Origin: Zygnema cylindricum
Lineage: Eukaryota > Streptophyta > Zygnematophyceae > Zygnematales > Zygnemataceae
Length of the DNA: 26,781 nucleotides
Assembly: GCA_037447655.1 (NCBI GenBank)
Contig: JBBHKE010001215.1
Span: forward strand, 1-26,781
Direction of reading: 5' to 3'
In this document: piece by piece, positions 8,386-19,200 of the stretch
Layout: each line of letters starts with the position of its first letter
Numbering within the stretch: the first letter of the stretch is position 1
Translations under genes and position numbers: made by a program
Notes under the pieces: generated by a model
The model's database searches: none
Seen by the model: only the letters and a program-made list of their open reading frames with translations
What the model was told of the DNA's origin: nothing

Positions 8386-8544
8386 GGAGAAAGTGAGCTA
8401 AGGTTTGGGTGTGCACTGGGGGCAATGGCAGGGGAACGATGAGGTCGGTTGTAAACAGACAGGAGATGAGCCGATAAGGGAAGGGTCGTAGTAACGGAGT
8501 CTGAGCCAGGCACGTTTAGGGTGGGAGGGAGCTAGGGCTGCGAG

Positions 8545-8948
8545 AGTCAATGAAAAGAGTCGTAAGGAAGAACAGAGACGACCAATGGGAAGCGAGGGAG
8601 CTCACAAGAGTCAATGCTGCTGAGTACGTGTAGTGCTCGTGTTGGCTTAGAGAGGTTCGGCGGTCAGTAATCCGTCGTTTCACTGACATGCGACGAATTG
8701 TAAACTCTCTGACTCGTCGCATGCCAATGAAAAGGCGACAGTTGCTTCGGAGGAGAAAATCGCGTTCCCTGCACGAAAAATCTTGGGATACGCACTTTGT
8801 AGGGATTTGAATTTTGGGAGTTCCGATCGTCGTGCGCTTCAGGTGTTTCCGAGAGCGCCAAGCACAGGTTGACCGAATCGCACGGTTGGGAAATGAAAAG
8901 CGTTGCGGACACTGATTGGCGGTACAGAGGGCAGTACAAAAGAGTCAA
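8545..8948. promoter_or_regulatory. Cluster of four W-boxes upstream of the WRKY gene
   Basis: AGTCAA (minus-strand TTGACT) is at 8545-8550, 8609-8614 and 8943-8948, and TTGACC on the plus strand is at 8869-8874. These are full TTGAC[C/T] W-boxes, the target of WRKY factors. Four within 404 bases is more than chance would usually give (about one per kilobase, counting both strands). Self-regulation or control by other WRKY proteins is the likely meaning. Confidence 0.45.
8687..8723. repeat. Perfect 10-bp inverted repeat in the WRKY upstream region
   Basis: CATGCGACGA (8687-8696) and TCGTCGCATG (8714-8723) are exact reverse complements separated by 17 bases. It could be a dimeric protein-binding site or a foldback in a transcript. 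The function is unknown. Confidence 0.6.
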
Positions 8949-9963
8949 GTAACAGGAATAGTGTAGACGGTGTGCGATAACCTGCAGACATTTTCAAGAC
9001 GACGATAAACGAACCCGATTTGTGCGAGTTCTAGGAGTGCGTATTAAATTTATGGACATCGTACGTAAAGAAACAGTTGCTTTGTCTTTTCTGCCGGCTT
9101 TATTTCATGGTGCTGAGGCAGCGAGCGATATAACAGCTGTTCCGTGGCGGCGTGATTTGTAGTGGAAAGTCGTACATCCCTGTTACTAGAGGTTTGACAC
9201 TATGACAGTTTAACATAAGCCTCAGGGTCACCTTAACTTATCGAATCGGCGTCATCGCTCTGTTACGGAAAAACGATATTATGAATTAACCTCTGGGATT
9301 TGACGTCGCGACAAACAAATCTAAAGTTATGAAACTGATGGAAGATTTTGGAAGAAAGCCTTGTACAGGCGACGACCGTTTACATTTTCACAAATCGGCA
9401 CGTACAGGACAAAGACGTACTTATTAGTTATTACTTATTAGTTATTGCTAACTTCCTGCAACGACAAGATTCTGGCGGTCAGCAATTTTCGCGCGGTCTC
9501 ATTGATGGGTTGAGTCAAAGAAAATTGCGAGAGTCTGGGATTAGACGCGGCCATTGGTACGGCCGAGCTCTCAAAAGTGGTGACTTGTCACGCAAAAGAT
9601 GAAAGTGAACTGATTTGCTGTGGACACTGTATTCTAAAGTGAACAACACCAAAAAACAGCCGTACGGACACTGTAATGTTCGAGCCTTCATGGACCTGTT
9701 TGCGTCACGACTGGGCTGCCAATATCGCGTCGGTTTTGGGATTTGTACGACGGCCGTCAGCATTCTCCGCTACACCACCTAAGGACGAACAAGCTAGCCG
9801 TACATTGCCTTTTAGCTTTCGCATTTGCTGGATTCACACTAGAAAGGGATGGTGAATGAGATGAAGAAATGAATGTCCTTTTTTTTTGTCTGGACGTGAA
9901 TTGCCCTTGACGTCATCTCACGTCAACAAAAACGTAGCGATGTGATTCATGTTGCCGTACGAC

Positions 9964-10380
9964 TAGGTATGGACCAAAAAGTGGGAGGCTTGGAAGGTGG
10001 ATGCGATCTGTGACGATCAATGGGGGGAACCGAGTAAGGAAGGTTGTTCGGGAAAACTAAAGGGGCCGGGGAAAGAATTCTTTCGGAGGTTGGCACGCGA
10101 CTCCATTTGCGAGGTAAACGCAATGAAGGATAAAAATGGGATGGGGTATGCAAGAAAGGCCATGATTCAATGTGGTTTGTCGGTGAAAAATGGGAAATGG
10201 AAGGAGAGTATGTTGACTGGGCACTTGAAATGCATCATAATGAAATGGCGGAATTACTTTGAGGGCGATGAGGTGCCACTTCCCAGCGTAAGGGCACGAG
10301 AATTTCTCAAAGGCATGCGAGATGCCGACACTCATGAAGACGAGGTCACCGAACGAGACTTGGTGGACGATCTCGTATAA
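9964..10380 (+). CDS. Unrecognised open frame of about 138 codons
   Basis: The frame is open from just after a TAG at 9961-9963 to TAA 10378-10380. There is no ATG near the 5' end, only a GTG at 9997, so it may be an exon or a fragment of a mobile-element protein. The product is hydrophilic, with Trp-rich KKWEAWK at the start, a basic Cys-containing middle (FFRRLARDS, GYARKAMIQCG), WRNYF, and a strongly acidic end (HEDEVTERDLVDDLV). The mixture of conserved-looking aromatic and basic residues looks coding rather than random. I do not recognise a family. Repeat-rich AT-rich DNA follows immediately. Confidence 0.35.
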
Positions 10381-10436
10381 TCCATTTTCAGCAGTATTAA
10401 TGAATAGGAAATTTAGGGAGTGAGGGGGGGCAGTAG

Positions 10437-10574
10437 TTTTTTAGTATTAGTTTGTTTTTATTGTCATTTTTTTTATTTTTAGTTTCATTTGCGATGTTTG
10501 GTTATTTTTTTTTAGTATTAGTATGATTTTCGTTTTTCCTATTTTTTTTTAGCTTCGTTTGCGAAGCTTGGTTG
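10437..10574. repeat. Imperfect tandem repeat, two units of about 69 bp
   Basis: Two T-rich units run 10437-10504 and 10505-10574. Each has TTTAGTATTAGT near the start and a similar end: AGTTTCATTTGCGATGTTTG in the first and AGCTTCGTTTGCGAAGCTTG in the second. The second ends in a small palindrome around TTTGCGAA. Confidence 0.7.
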
Positions 10575-11688
10575 TTGTTTGTATACGAATTTGACGGAAA
10601 TAAATATTATTTCAGACCTTTATTTTCTGTGTTTTTTTTATAAAATTGTATACAAAAATATAAAGGGACATTCATTTATCATGATGTTGTGTTTGCATGG
10701 AGTATTCCTTTGTCTTTTTGAATTTCCCACACTCTTTCATTGTATGTTCTTCTTCCACAATGGTAGAATTTGAGACAGTTCCGTCGCTGAATGGAAAAAT
10801 GTAATCTGAACATTCGGCAAAACACCATGTTTTCTTGAGAGTGGCTAAGCGACAAAAATGCCTCGTCGCTGGATCACTTCCAGCGATGAGAAGGTGCAAT
10901 ACATTTTATCATATAATACTTTAGACAAAAATAATTTGTTTACAAATTTGGTTTGACATTCCTCCAAAGTTTGAACTTCCTCCAAAGGGAGCACTTCTTC
11001 CAAAGGCAAAATATGAGTGTTGCCAATGTAACTCTCAACTGAGATTGTGTTAAACCTGTTTTTGTATCTCAAGGATTCCCCTCTCCTCTTAAGGTGTTTT
11101 TTTCACCGTTGTTTTGTTTTTTTTTTGCACGTTTGTTTAATCTTTTTGTTTTCACATACATGGATTTTACAATTCTATAAAACTATTACTCCCTCGCTCA
11201 AATAGAAAAAATACTCCGTCGCTCAAACATGAGAAAACACAAAATGAAAATTACAGAATGTACATTTTTTTCCATTGTGCACTTTTTATACTTTTTTGGC
11301 GCATATATATGTATTTCTTAAAAAACACAACATCACAAGAAATCGTGATAACACTTTATGAAAAATATTTATTATATATCATAACCCTCTTCACACAATT
11401 ACAAATAAAAATGTAAGAACGCATACAACGACAGAATTACATCGCTTGTCCAACATTCATTAAAACTAAGCCTATATTAAACTAAAATAAGACCCTTTTT
11501 TTTAAAGAACTAATATATATTTACCCTATCGTCATTGTTTTCTACGTCTCGATTCGCGATACCAACAAAAAAGTCCAAACATAGTCCCAAAATGGTGGTC
11601 CATCCACTCCATCCACTTGTGTTGAAATTCACTTATTATCATGTGGATCCTGTTTGAAAAAATAGGAGCAATTTTTTCATTGGTGGTA
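10575..11688. other. AT-rich stretch without a recognised gene
   Basis: Minus-strand open frames at 11072-10845 and 10899-10672 lie close together and could be pieces of one decayed coding region. The first carries a threefold six-residue repeat (LPLEEV, LPLEEV, QTLEEC) coded by an 18-bp period at about 10955-11010. Neither matches a family I know. The rest is AT-rich spacer. Confidence 0.3.
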
Positions 11689-11938
<250 letters not shown>

Positions 11939-12690
11939 AAGAGTGGAAAGAGTGGAATGTGACCAACCGAGACTTTAGAACTTGTTAATCTCCGCCAGAA
12001 AAATGTTGGTTTCCTGTCAACCCCTCATTCTCCATCTTCCTCAGATGATGAATTCACGTTGTACTCTTCCCTTTTCTTCTCATGTTCTTCCACATCGCTT
12101 TCTCCATCCAACTTGTCGTTTTCATATTTGATTTTTTTATTTACAAAACATTTTTTTTCATTTTTTAGAGATAGTGGATAGAGCGACAAAAATATAGAGA
12201 TAGTTTTAGAGAAAGAGAGAAAGAGAGGAAGAATGTGACGTAACAAAAAACGATAGGGTAAAGGAAAGGACGAGAGAAGGGAAGAGGTAAGAAGGATTGG
12301 AAGCTGGAAAGGAAACCCTAAACTGTGGAGAATAAGTGCTAGATTGTGAGGGAGGGTGAGAGGGAAAATAGACATAGAGGCAAATGAAGAGGGAGAACGA
12401 TATGCTGAGATCGAAAGTAGAGTAGGGCAAATGAAGAGGAAAAAGGAGAAGGAGAGGGAAAGGGATAGGCCAATCGCAAAAGACAGAAAAGCTAAGGGTT
12501 ATTCAGGGGAAGAGGTAATGGTTGATAGAGATGAAAAGGGAAAGATAAGGGCAGGGAAAAGTTGTAAGGGAGACGGAGAGAGAGGGAGGGAGGGAGAGGC
12601 ATACAGAGAGGGTGAGAATAATGGTATTTTTTTTTTTTTTTGGGATAAAAATTAAAAAAAATATATATATATATATATATCAAAATTGAT
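11939..12690. other. Purine-rich spacer with poly-T and (AT)n tracts
   Basis: Bases 12180-12610 are strongly purine-rich on the plus strand (AGAGAGA- and GGAAAG-type). A poly-T run follows at about 12626-12641, and a pure (AT)10 tract at 12661-12680. No gene is supported; the Glu/Arg/Lys-rich open frames reflect composition. Confidence 0.6.
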
Positions 12691-12784
12691 TATCTTGTCC
12701 TCCGTGTGGTGACCATGTTGCTTTTCCATAGGCAGTGGGGTAACACAGGTCCCAAGACGACGACTTTTTGACGCCGTGCTATGA

Positions 12785-13042
12785 GTGGCATCCATGGAGG
12801 CGAAAGAAGCAGGCGAGAGGCGAAACTACGCAGGTGACAGACGAAACGAAGCAGGCGACAAGCTGTCACCTGCTCGTTTGTTGTTGAAAGGTCGAATTTT
12901 AGATGTTGACGGTGCAAGCGTCCAATCCCATAGGAGCCAAGGAAATGGTTGGTTTCCATTAGTTAAGAAAAGATATAATTTATGGGGAGTGTCCGCATTT
13001 GACGTGACTCCACTCCAATATCAACATCCCGAAATATTGTAA
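12785..13042 (+). CDS. Possible small open frame with internal Glu-Ala-Gly-Arg repeats
   Basis: An 85-codon frame starts at an alternative codon at 12785, with an ATG at 12794. It has a short imperfect repeat (AGERRNYAGDRRNEAGDK) coded by related GCAGGCGA/GCAGGTGA units. After that the sequence looks ordinary. There is no recognised domain and no clear promoter or introns. It may be noise or part of an old mobile element. Confidence 0.15.
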   Translation: MASMEAKEAGERRNYAGDRRNEAGDKLSPARLLLKGRILDVDGASVQSHRSQGNGWFPLVKKRYNLWGVSAFDVTPLQYQHPEIL

Positions 13043-13777
13043 ATGTATTATATTTATTGTAATTAAATTACTGTAATTTGTGGTCCTTTTAGGGCACCCA
13101 CCCAATATTAACGTAAACGTTTACAGTATTTTATGGCCAAATGGCATATTTGAATCGTATTAGGGTATGAGTTTATACTAATTTACCTGTAACTCTCAAT
13201 TAGAATTAGTTTTATTACTAATTGCGAATGATAACCATAGCTAAAATGGCAATTGCAAATGTTGGGCAGACTGTTACATGTTTGCGGCACAATTCAATGA
13301 GTTCTGTTAGCTTACAGTTTAAAATATGAATTTCCACACGCGAACATGTTCGATGTTCACACGGTAGACGGACAAACACATGAGAACGTGATTTTTTTCG
13401 ACTAGTTTGGGTCTATTTCTTCCAGTGCACATTCACATGTGTGCGCAATAATATTAAGTGTCTATTTATGCCTTTGTATTTCAAATAGTACCATTTCATA
13501 CGGAGATACCTTGTCCGTACACCACACTAAAAACATTGCAGTGTACTTCGATTACTAACGCTAATTGAAAAAAAAACCCTAATTAGAATAATGGAAAAAA
13601 TAGAATTATGGATTGTATTTCAGATTTTTTTTTTTGAAAAAGGGCACCGAATTGGCGTTATATACTCTAATAGCGATTGGCGGTGTAACACGTATAACCT
13701 GAGTTCACATATCCAACGTTTGAACATGTGAGAACAACTTCGTTATATTTTTGTAGCATGGTAATATTAACTATTAT
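13043..13777. other. AT-rich intergenic DNA
   Basis: No gene is seen. Two perfect 12-bp palindromes occur: GTAAACGTTTAC at 13113-13124 and CGAACATGTTCG at 13341-13352. Confidence 0.5.
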
Positions 13778-13980
13778 ATCGCTATTAGTGTTATGATTTT
13801 TTTTGCCACTTAAAAACAAATTTTCTCCGTACACTATTTTCTAGTTTTCGACTTGAGACCGTCAATATGAAGCTGAAACTCTTTTCTTTCCATCGGAATC
13901 GTCACATATTGAAACCGACATTCGTGTACGGAGAAAAAATGTTTAAAAAACCGTAAAAGAACTTCAACACTAATAACGAT
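13778..13980. mobile_element. MITE-like palindromic element, copy 1
   Basis: The 203-bp segment has long terminal inverted repeats of about 57 bp. The left end (13778-13834) starts ATCGCTATTAGTGTT and finishes TTTTCTCCGTACAC. The right end (13924-13980), read in reverse complement, starts ATCGTTATTAGTGTT and finishes TTTTCTCCGTACAC. No coding capacity is present, so it would be a non-autonomous DNA element. Related copies are at 14004-14188 and 25247-25446. No clear target-site duplication was found. Confidence 0.65.
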
Positions 13981-14003
13981 TCACGCTGTACACTACAAAC
14001 GTG

Positions 14004-14188
14004 CATCGTTATTATTGTTAAAGCTTTTTTCCCCACTTAAAACAACCATTATCTGTGCAAACTTGTCCAATTTTCAATTTGAGACCGCCAATCGGAAGGT
14101 GAGAATCTTGACTTTCAATCACAACCGTCAGATCCGCAATCTGACAAGTATGTACGGAGAAAAGTCGTTTTAAGAGACGAAAAAAACC
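14004..14188. mobile_element. MITE-like palindromic element, copy 2 (right end incomplete)
   Basis: The left end, ATCGTTATTATTGTTAAAGC, and the following CCACTTAAAA match copy 1. The interior shares GAGACCG and the right arm shares TGTACGGAGAAAA. The last ~17 bases of the right terminus (TAACACTAATAACGAT in copy 1) are missing. It lies 23 bases from copy 1 in the same orientation, so the two may derive from one event or nested insertion. Confidence 0.6.
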
Positions 14189-15790
14189 ATAGGTCAAAAG
14201 TAGGTGAAAGTAGGCCCATACAATATTCCTATTGTACTTTAAACATACAATATGACCAGTGTTGTTCAAATTGTGCGATTTTTTCAATTTTTACGATTGA
14301 AACGTATAACTTGTAACTTTTGAAAAAATTGCAAAAAAACGCGCTTTACTTTCTGTCCGGTAAAATGAACCGACAGTTTATAAGGAAAGTACAATATTTT
14401 CCGTAAAATGTACGTTTTTTTACGGAAATGTACGGAATTCAAAGAAAAGATACGTCGCACTTATTAGTACTTTTTGTCTAGTGAACAGAAAATTCACGGA
14501 ACTTGAACGTTATTTTTTCGGAAATATACGGAAATTTTTGAAAAGAGACGTTGAGTTTCACACTATATGTGCGAGTTAAGTTTTAAAAATGTACGAACGT
14601 CTTGTTCGTTTTTTTTTTAAAAGAAGGCGTCATGGACTGTTGAAAACGAAACCGCATAGACACCGCCTCCCTCTAACCTACCCTCCTCCCTCCGAAGCTT
14701 TTTACTATCCTCTTTTTTAAACATCGGCAGAAGCAACCAAACCCATAACTCAAAGAGAGGAGTGGGAGCACGTGAAGGCTGTAGATGGTGGGATTCTGGT
14801 GGCCAACCAATTATGCATATGTATTTATTCCAACTTCAAATATAACGCCCATTGAAACTCTGAGACCTCCATAAGTCCTCAGAATGGATTAAATTCGATG
14901 ATGACGCAAAATGTACTTCTCTTTTTTTCTATTTTATTGTACGGTTGAAACTTACGCGGTACGACTCTAAGTTTTACAGGAAAACGACAGAAAAAAACCC
15001 TTACTTAAGCACACAAAAAAACCCTTACTTAAGCACACAGAGACGCACCCTAAGTTACCGCTACATGTGCATTTACCCTATGCTCTGTGATTTCAGGTTC
15101 TGGATATCGCTTACCTGACAGCTCATAAAGTACAATTTTGAGATAATCGACCTAGTCGAGATAAGCCCACAGGGGACATTCCCCTAATTTTATCACAAAG
15201 TTGCGTAACTACTGTACTCGTCATCCACTTCTGACACCGTACGGTGGTGACGGTTATCCGGATATTCTACAACCACTTCTAGTTAGTCAGCAACTACGTT
15301 ACGGTAAAGTACATAGTACCGTACTTTCTGAGCTACACTGTTCAAAGGACGAAAAAATCTCACCACATGGTACTGTAGTTTTTTTGTATCACGTGGGTGA
15401 CACTTTTTTACCGTGCAACCAACCGGGAGCGAAACATCCCACAATTCTTGGCCTCACAGTCTTCAGTAGTCCAGGTATTGCTGTTGCTAAGGACCTCACG
15501 CTCCTTACCGAATCAGGATATCAGGTTACGTTTTAAGTTCGAAATAGGTTCGACAGTCCGAAGCTGAGCCTCGGTTTAAAAAAAATCGGCACTTCTCATG
15601 GAAGTGTGGCGAGATACACCATGTGAACGGTCTTACGTGAAGATTAGTTTTTGTCATTCTCCGTTGCCAGGATGACTGTTCAGTGTTCACACTTATAGTA
15701 GATCTGCAAAATCAGAACAACGCCATATCGTCATTCGCAAATTTAAACTTTCGCTGCTGCTGCAATTCGTGAATTCCGACAGTAAACTTT
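14189..15790. other. Intergenic region upstream of glutamine synthetase
   Basis: The region is rich in TACGGAAA-like short motifs (14400-14540). A 111-codon open frame at 15201-15536 on the plus strand has no motif I know and no visible intron or start context; I do not call it a gene. The right end should contain the glutamine synthetase promoter. I found no convincing TATA box near 15,700-15,790. Confidence 0.4.
14991..15038. repeat. Perfect 24-bp tandem duplication
   Basis: Two identical 24-bp units at 14991-15014 and 15015-15038, each made of seven A, then CCCTTACTTAAGCACAC. It is a recent duplication, as no substitutions have accumulated. Confidence 0.95.
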
Positions 15791-15797
15791 CTTGCCA

Positions 15798-15840
15798 TCC
15801 CTCCTCTCTCCTCTCTCCTCTCTCCTCTCTCCTCTCTCCT
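15798..15840. repeat. CTCTCCT pyrimidine minisatellite in the GS 5' leader
   Basis: An 8-base unit (CTCTCCTC) repeats about five times, 26 bases before the glutamine synthetase ATG. Pyrimidine patches next to plant transcription starts are common and can act as core promoter or leader elements, so this may matter for expression. Confidence 0.75.
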
Positions 15841-15865
15841 GACAAAGCATAATACTGAGGCAGCC

Positions 15866-16236
15866 ATGGCGAACTTGCTCGATCTCCAGAAGCTGGAAGT
15901 TCCTGAGCCTTTTGTGGTTGCTGAATACATCTGGTAACGTGTCCCTCGTCGCATATATTAAAGACCATTTTTATCATTTTTTTTTTGAGTCCCCTCAAGT
16001 TTGAAATGAAAGCCAGTGTCAGCTTCTGTCGTGGCTTTCTTAAATCTGCACTTCTATATCTGCCTTTTGAAAGATTGTGTATACATTTTTGTCTTTTATG
16101 GGGAAGATCTCTGATGATTTTCTTTTTCTTCTCTTCTTATGCAGGATTGGAGGCAGTGGAATCGATCTTCGCAGCAAGGCCAGGGTATGTCTCCTCCATT
16201 CACATCTCCCCTCTGTTCGAGCTGATTTAAGTCCGA

Positions 16237-16292
<56 letters not shown>

Positions 16293-19200
16293 GTGTGTCT
16301 TTTCTCTCGCTCTCTCTCTCGCTCCCCCCCCTCCCTCTCCCTCCCTCTCCTAGTCCTTCTCTGGGATTTCAGCAATGCCTGCCGCTCCTATGCGTGAGTT
16401 GATTTCAAATTCAGAATCGAGTTGATCCCCGAAATTACTGTTATTGACACATCAAATATTTTTGTGTACAGACCTTGAAGGGCCCGATCACCAGTCCAAG
16501 CCAGCTTCCTAAGTGGAACTATGATGGCTCTAGCACAGGTCAAGCTCCAGGGGAGGATAGTGAAGTTATCCTATAGTAAGTATTTTCTTCTGGTGAATTC
16601 GTCACTCTTTTCGGGAAGAGCTGGTTCAGTCACCTGTATTCAAATTGACTTCAGGTTCATAGTATTTTAATTTTAAATATGATTTAAAAAATGATTCATT
16701 TTGGAGGTTTTAAAGTTTCCCCACTTTCATAGGGGGCTGTGCCAGTTTCTTAAGTTTTAGTTCTTACTTTAATGTGGAGAATTGCTACCTTCGTCCTTCT
16801 TTAGTGTTTTTTATTCAATGCCTATATTTTTTATGTTTTCTAACGCCTCTTCCTGATTGAAATTTTGCAGTCCCCAGGCAATCTTCAAGGATCCCTTCCG
16901 AGGTGGCAACAACATTCTTGTGAGTTTGTGCCCAATCATTTGTTCATTTTTCGTAACACTTTAACCCAATTTGTCTTGTATCTTTCTTGTACGTTGCTAC
17001 TTGTTTGTGCAAATGTCAATCTTTAGTCTGTCCGTCGGTCAATGCGTTAATGTATTTCTGGTTGAAGACTTTGTTGTTGGACATAATCTGCTTTGGAATT
17101 TTAAATTCGCATTAGGACGAATATTATGTGTTGGTTGTTCCAAAACGGATGTATATCCCTGTTGGTTATATTGCTAAACTGACGCAAACTTTCCTGCTGG
17201 GGACAGGTGATGTGTGATTGCTACACTCCTGCTGGCGTGCCGATCCCGACAAACAAGCGTGCTGCCGCAGCTGAGATCTTCGAGAAAGTGAAGGAGCATG
17301 TCCCATGGTCAGTTTGACTGTATTTTTAGCTCCCTGAAGCTGAGTTTTGACAATGTGGTTGTACAATGTTTTGTAATTCTTCAAATGCAACAAATTCTAA
17401 CTTGTTTTCATTTGTATGATGTTTTCCTGCAGGTTTGGAATTGAGCAGGAATACACATTGCTGGCGGTGAGCTACATTCTGTGTTCTGATGTTGACGATG
17501 CTTGATTGTCAGATGCATGTGATCCAGTTGCTGTTAATTCTTGCGTGCTTGGTGCTTCACGGCTGTATGTGTCTGAATTGCAATTTATTTGTTTAATTCA
17601 ACACTTGTTTGTTTGTTTGTTTTCATTTCACATTTTTTTGTTTGCATTGTTATTTCTTTCTTTTTGGATAGAGTCCGGCCATGACAGCAAGGTCTGTATT
17701 GTACCCGAGGTAGACCTCTCATCTGTCTTCATTTCTGGTCGTTGCCTTAAATCTCGTCTAGGGGATTTGTTTTGAAGTCTGGATTTCACTTCTGCTAGAC
17801 ATGATGTCGTTAACAGGACTGTAATGATTATAACATTCTATTTCATGTCAGTCCTTCACCTACATTGATTGTTACTATTAGGAATGCTTTGCATGTTATG
17901 TTTTTTTCGAATACTAGATTTTGTGTGTTTGTCAAGAATGCGTCTCCTTGGAATAATGTTAAGTGGGAAGTGTTGTACCGTGGATGTTACTGGGATTTTT
18001 GCCTAATTTTTTTCCTGCATTTTGAAGTATTATTTAGCTTGATGAGATATAGCAAGGTGCTCCTATGGAATTCATCTTTGTTTTGTTTTTACCGAAGATG
18101 TGTTTTTATTGCTCTATGATGTTATTACCTTCTCTCGTAAGCCAGGTAGTGACATTTCTGTTTTTTCTGTTTATGCTGTCACATGCAGAAGGACAAGTGG
18201 CCACTTGGATGGCCATCTGGAGGTTTCCCTGGACCTCAGGTAACATTTTCTCCTATTTTTTCTAATGTTGACGAACAGCAGGCGAATATATAGATAATTG
18301 TTGTGCCTAATTCCTACTTGTCGGGAAGTGAAAGTTCCGAGCATAATTCATATCTGTAGGTAGTTTAAAATAGATGGTTCATTGTGCCGAGAACTAATTT
18401 TTGACAACCTCTGAATGATCTTGAATGCCTGTATATGTGTTATGCGCAGCAGGGTAATGCTATTTGTTCTCTGAAGTATTCTAGTTTTGATCTTCGTATG
18501 CTTCTTTTCTATCCTTCGGTTTTCATTTTTTCCCCCGGAAAGCTTTTGTAACTTTGTCATAGGAGAATTTTGGTGCTTGCAGGGCCCTTACTACTGTGGT
18601 ATTGGAGCTGACAAGGCATGGGGACGTGACATTGTAGATGCCCACTACAAGGCTTGCTTGTATGCAGGAATTATGATCAGTGGAGTCAATGGCGAAGTTA
18701 TGCCTGGACAGGTATCTTGTTTTTTGTGTTTTCTGTTTTAGTTTCTTTGACAGCATTTTGTAGCATCTGGTTATTATTATCCCGCTGTTCTAATTTTCCA
18801 CCTTTCTGTTTAGTTCTAACTTCTTTGGAACTTTGATATTGTTTATTTGTTGATTTGTGTTTACAAGGTACATTTACCTTGTCCATATTTCAGCGTCCTG
18901 CAGTGTATTAAGGGAAACATTTATGTGAACATTTGTTGCTAATCATGTTATTTGGATGTCATGTCCAATAATTGTCTTGAAAACATATTTTTGCTCTGTC
19001 AATGGGATTTTCGACACCCAAAACAGAGTTTTTTTGGATGGCACACATCTTATTTTCTTTTTCTCTCTCATTTTCCAGTGGGAATACCAAGTGGGACCTT
19101 GTGAGGGAATTTCGAGTGGAGATCAATTGTGGGTGTCTCGGTACCTTCTCGAGGTGATATTTCTGACTATAATCTATTATTGGCCTTAAATTATGTCAGA

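Larger units (their letters stand above)
8450..9960. other. Intergenic region upstream of the WRKY gene
   Basis: Apart from the regulatory motifs listed separately, I see no recognisable gene. Several short open frames occur on both strands without known motifs. GC content is moderate here and CG dinucleotides are frequent. Confidence 0.5.

Noticed and set aside
7936-8442. 168-codon plus-strand frame
   Set aside because: It is antisense to the transcription-factor-like exon, whose EAR motifs and Asn/Gln repeat make the minus frame the sensible one.
13778-14188. Possible CRISPR-like or satellite array
   Set aside because: The repeated units are inverted ends of two foldback elements, not regularly spaced direct repeats.
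15201-15536. 111-codon frame upstream of GS
   Set aside because: It has no recognisable motif, start context or neighbouring exon; length alone is not enough in this composition.
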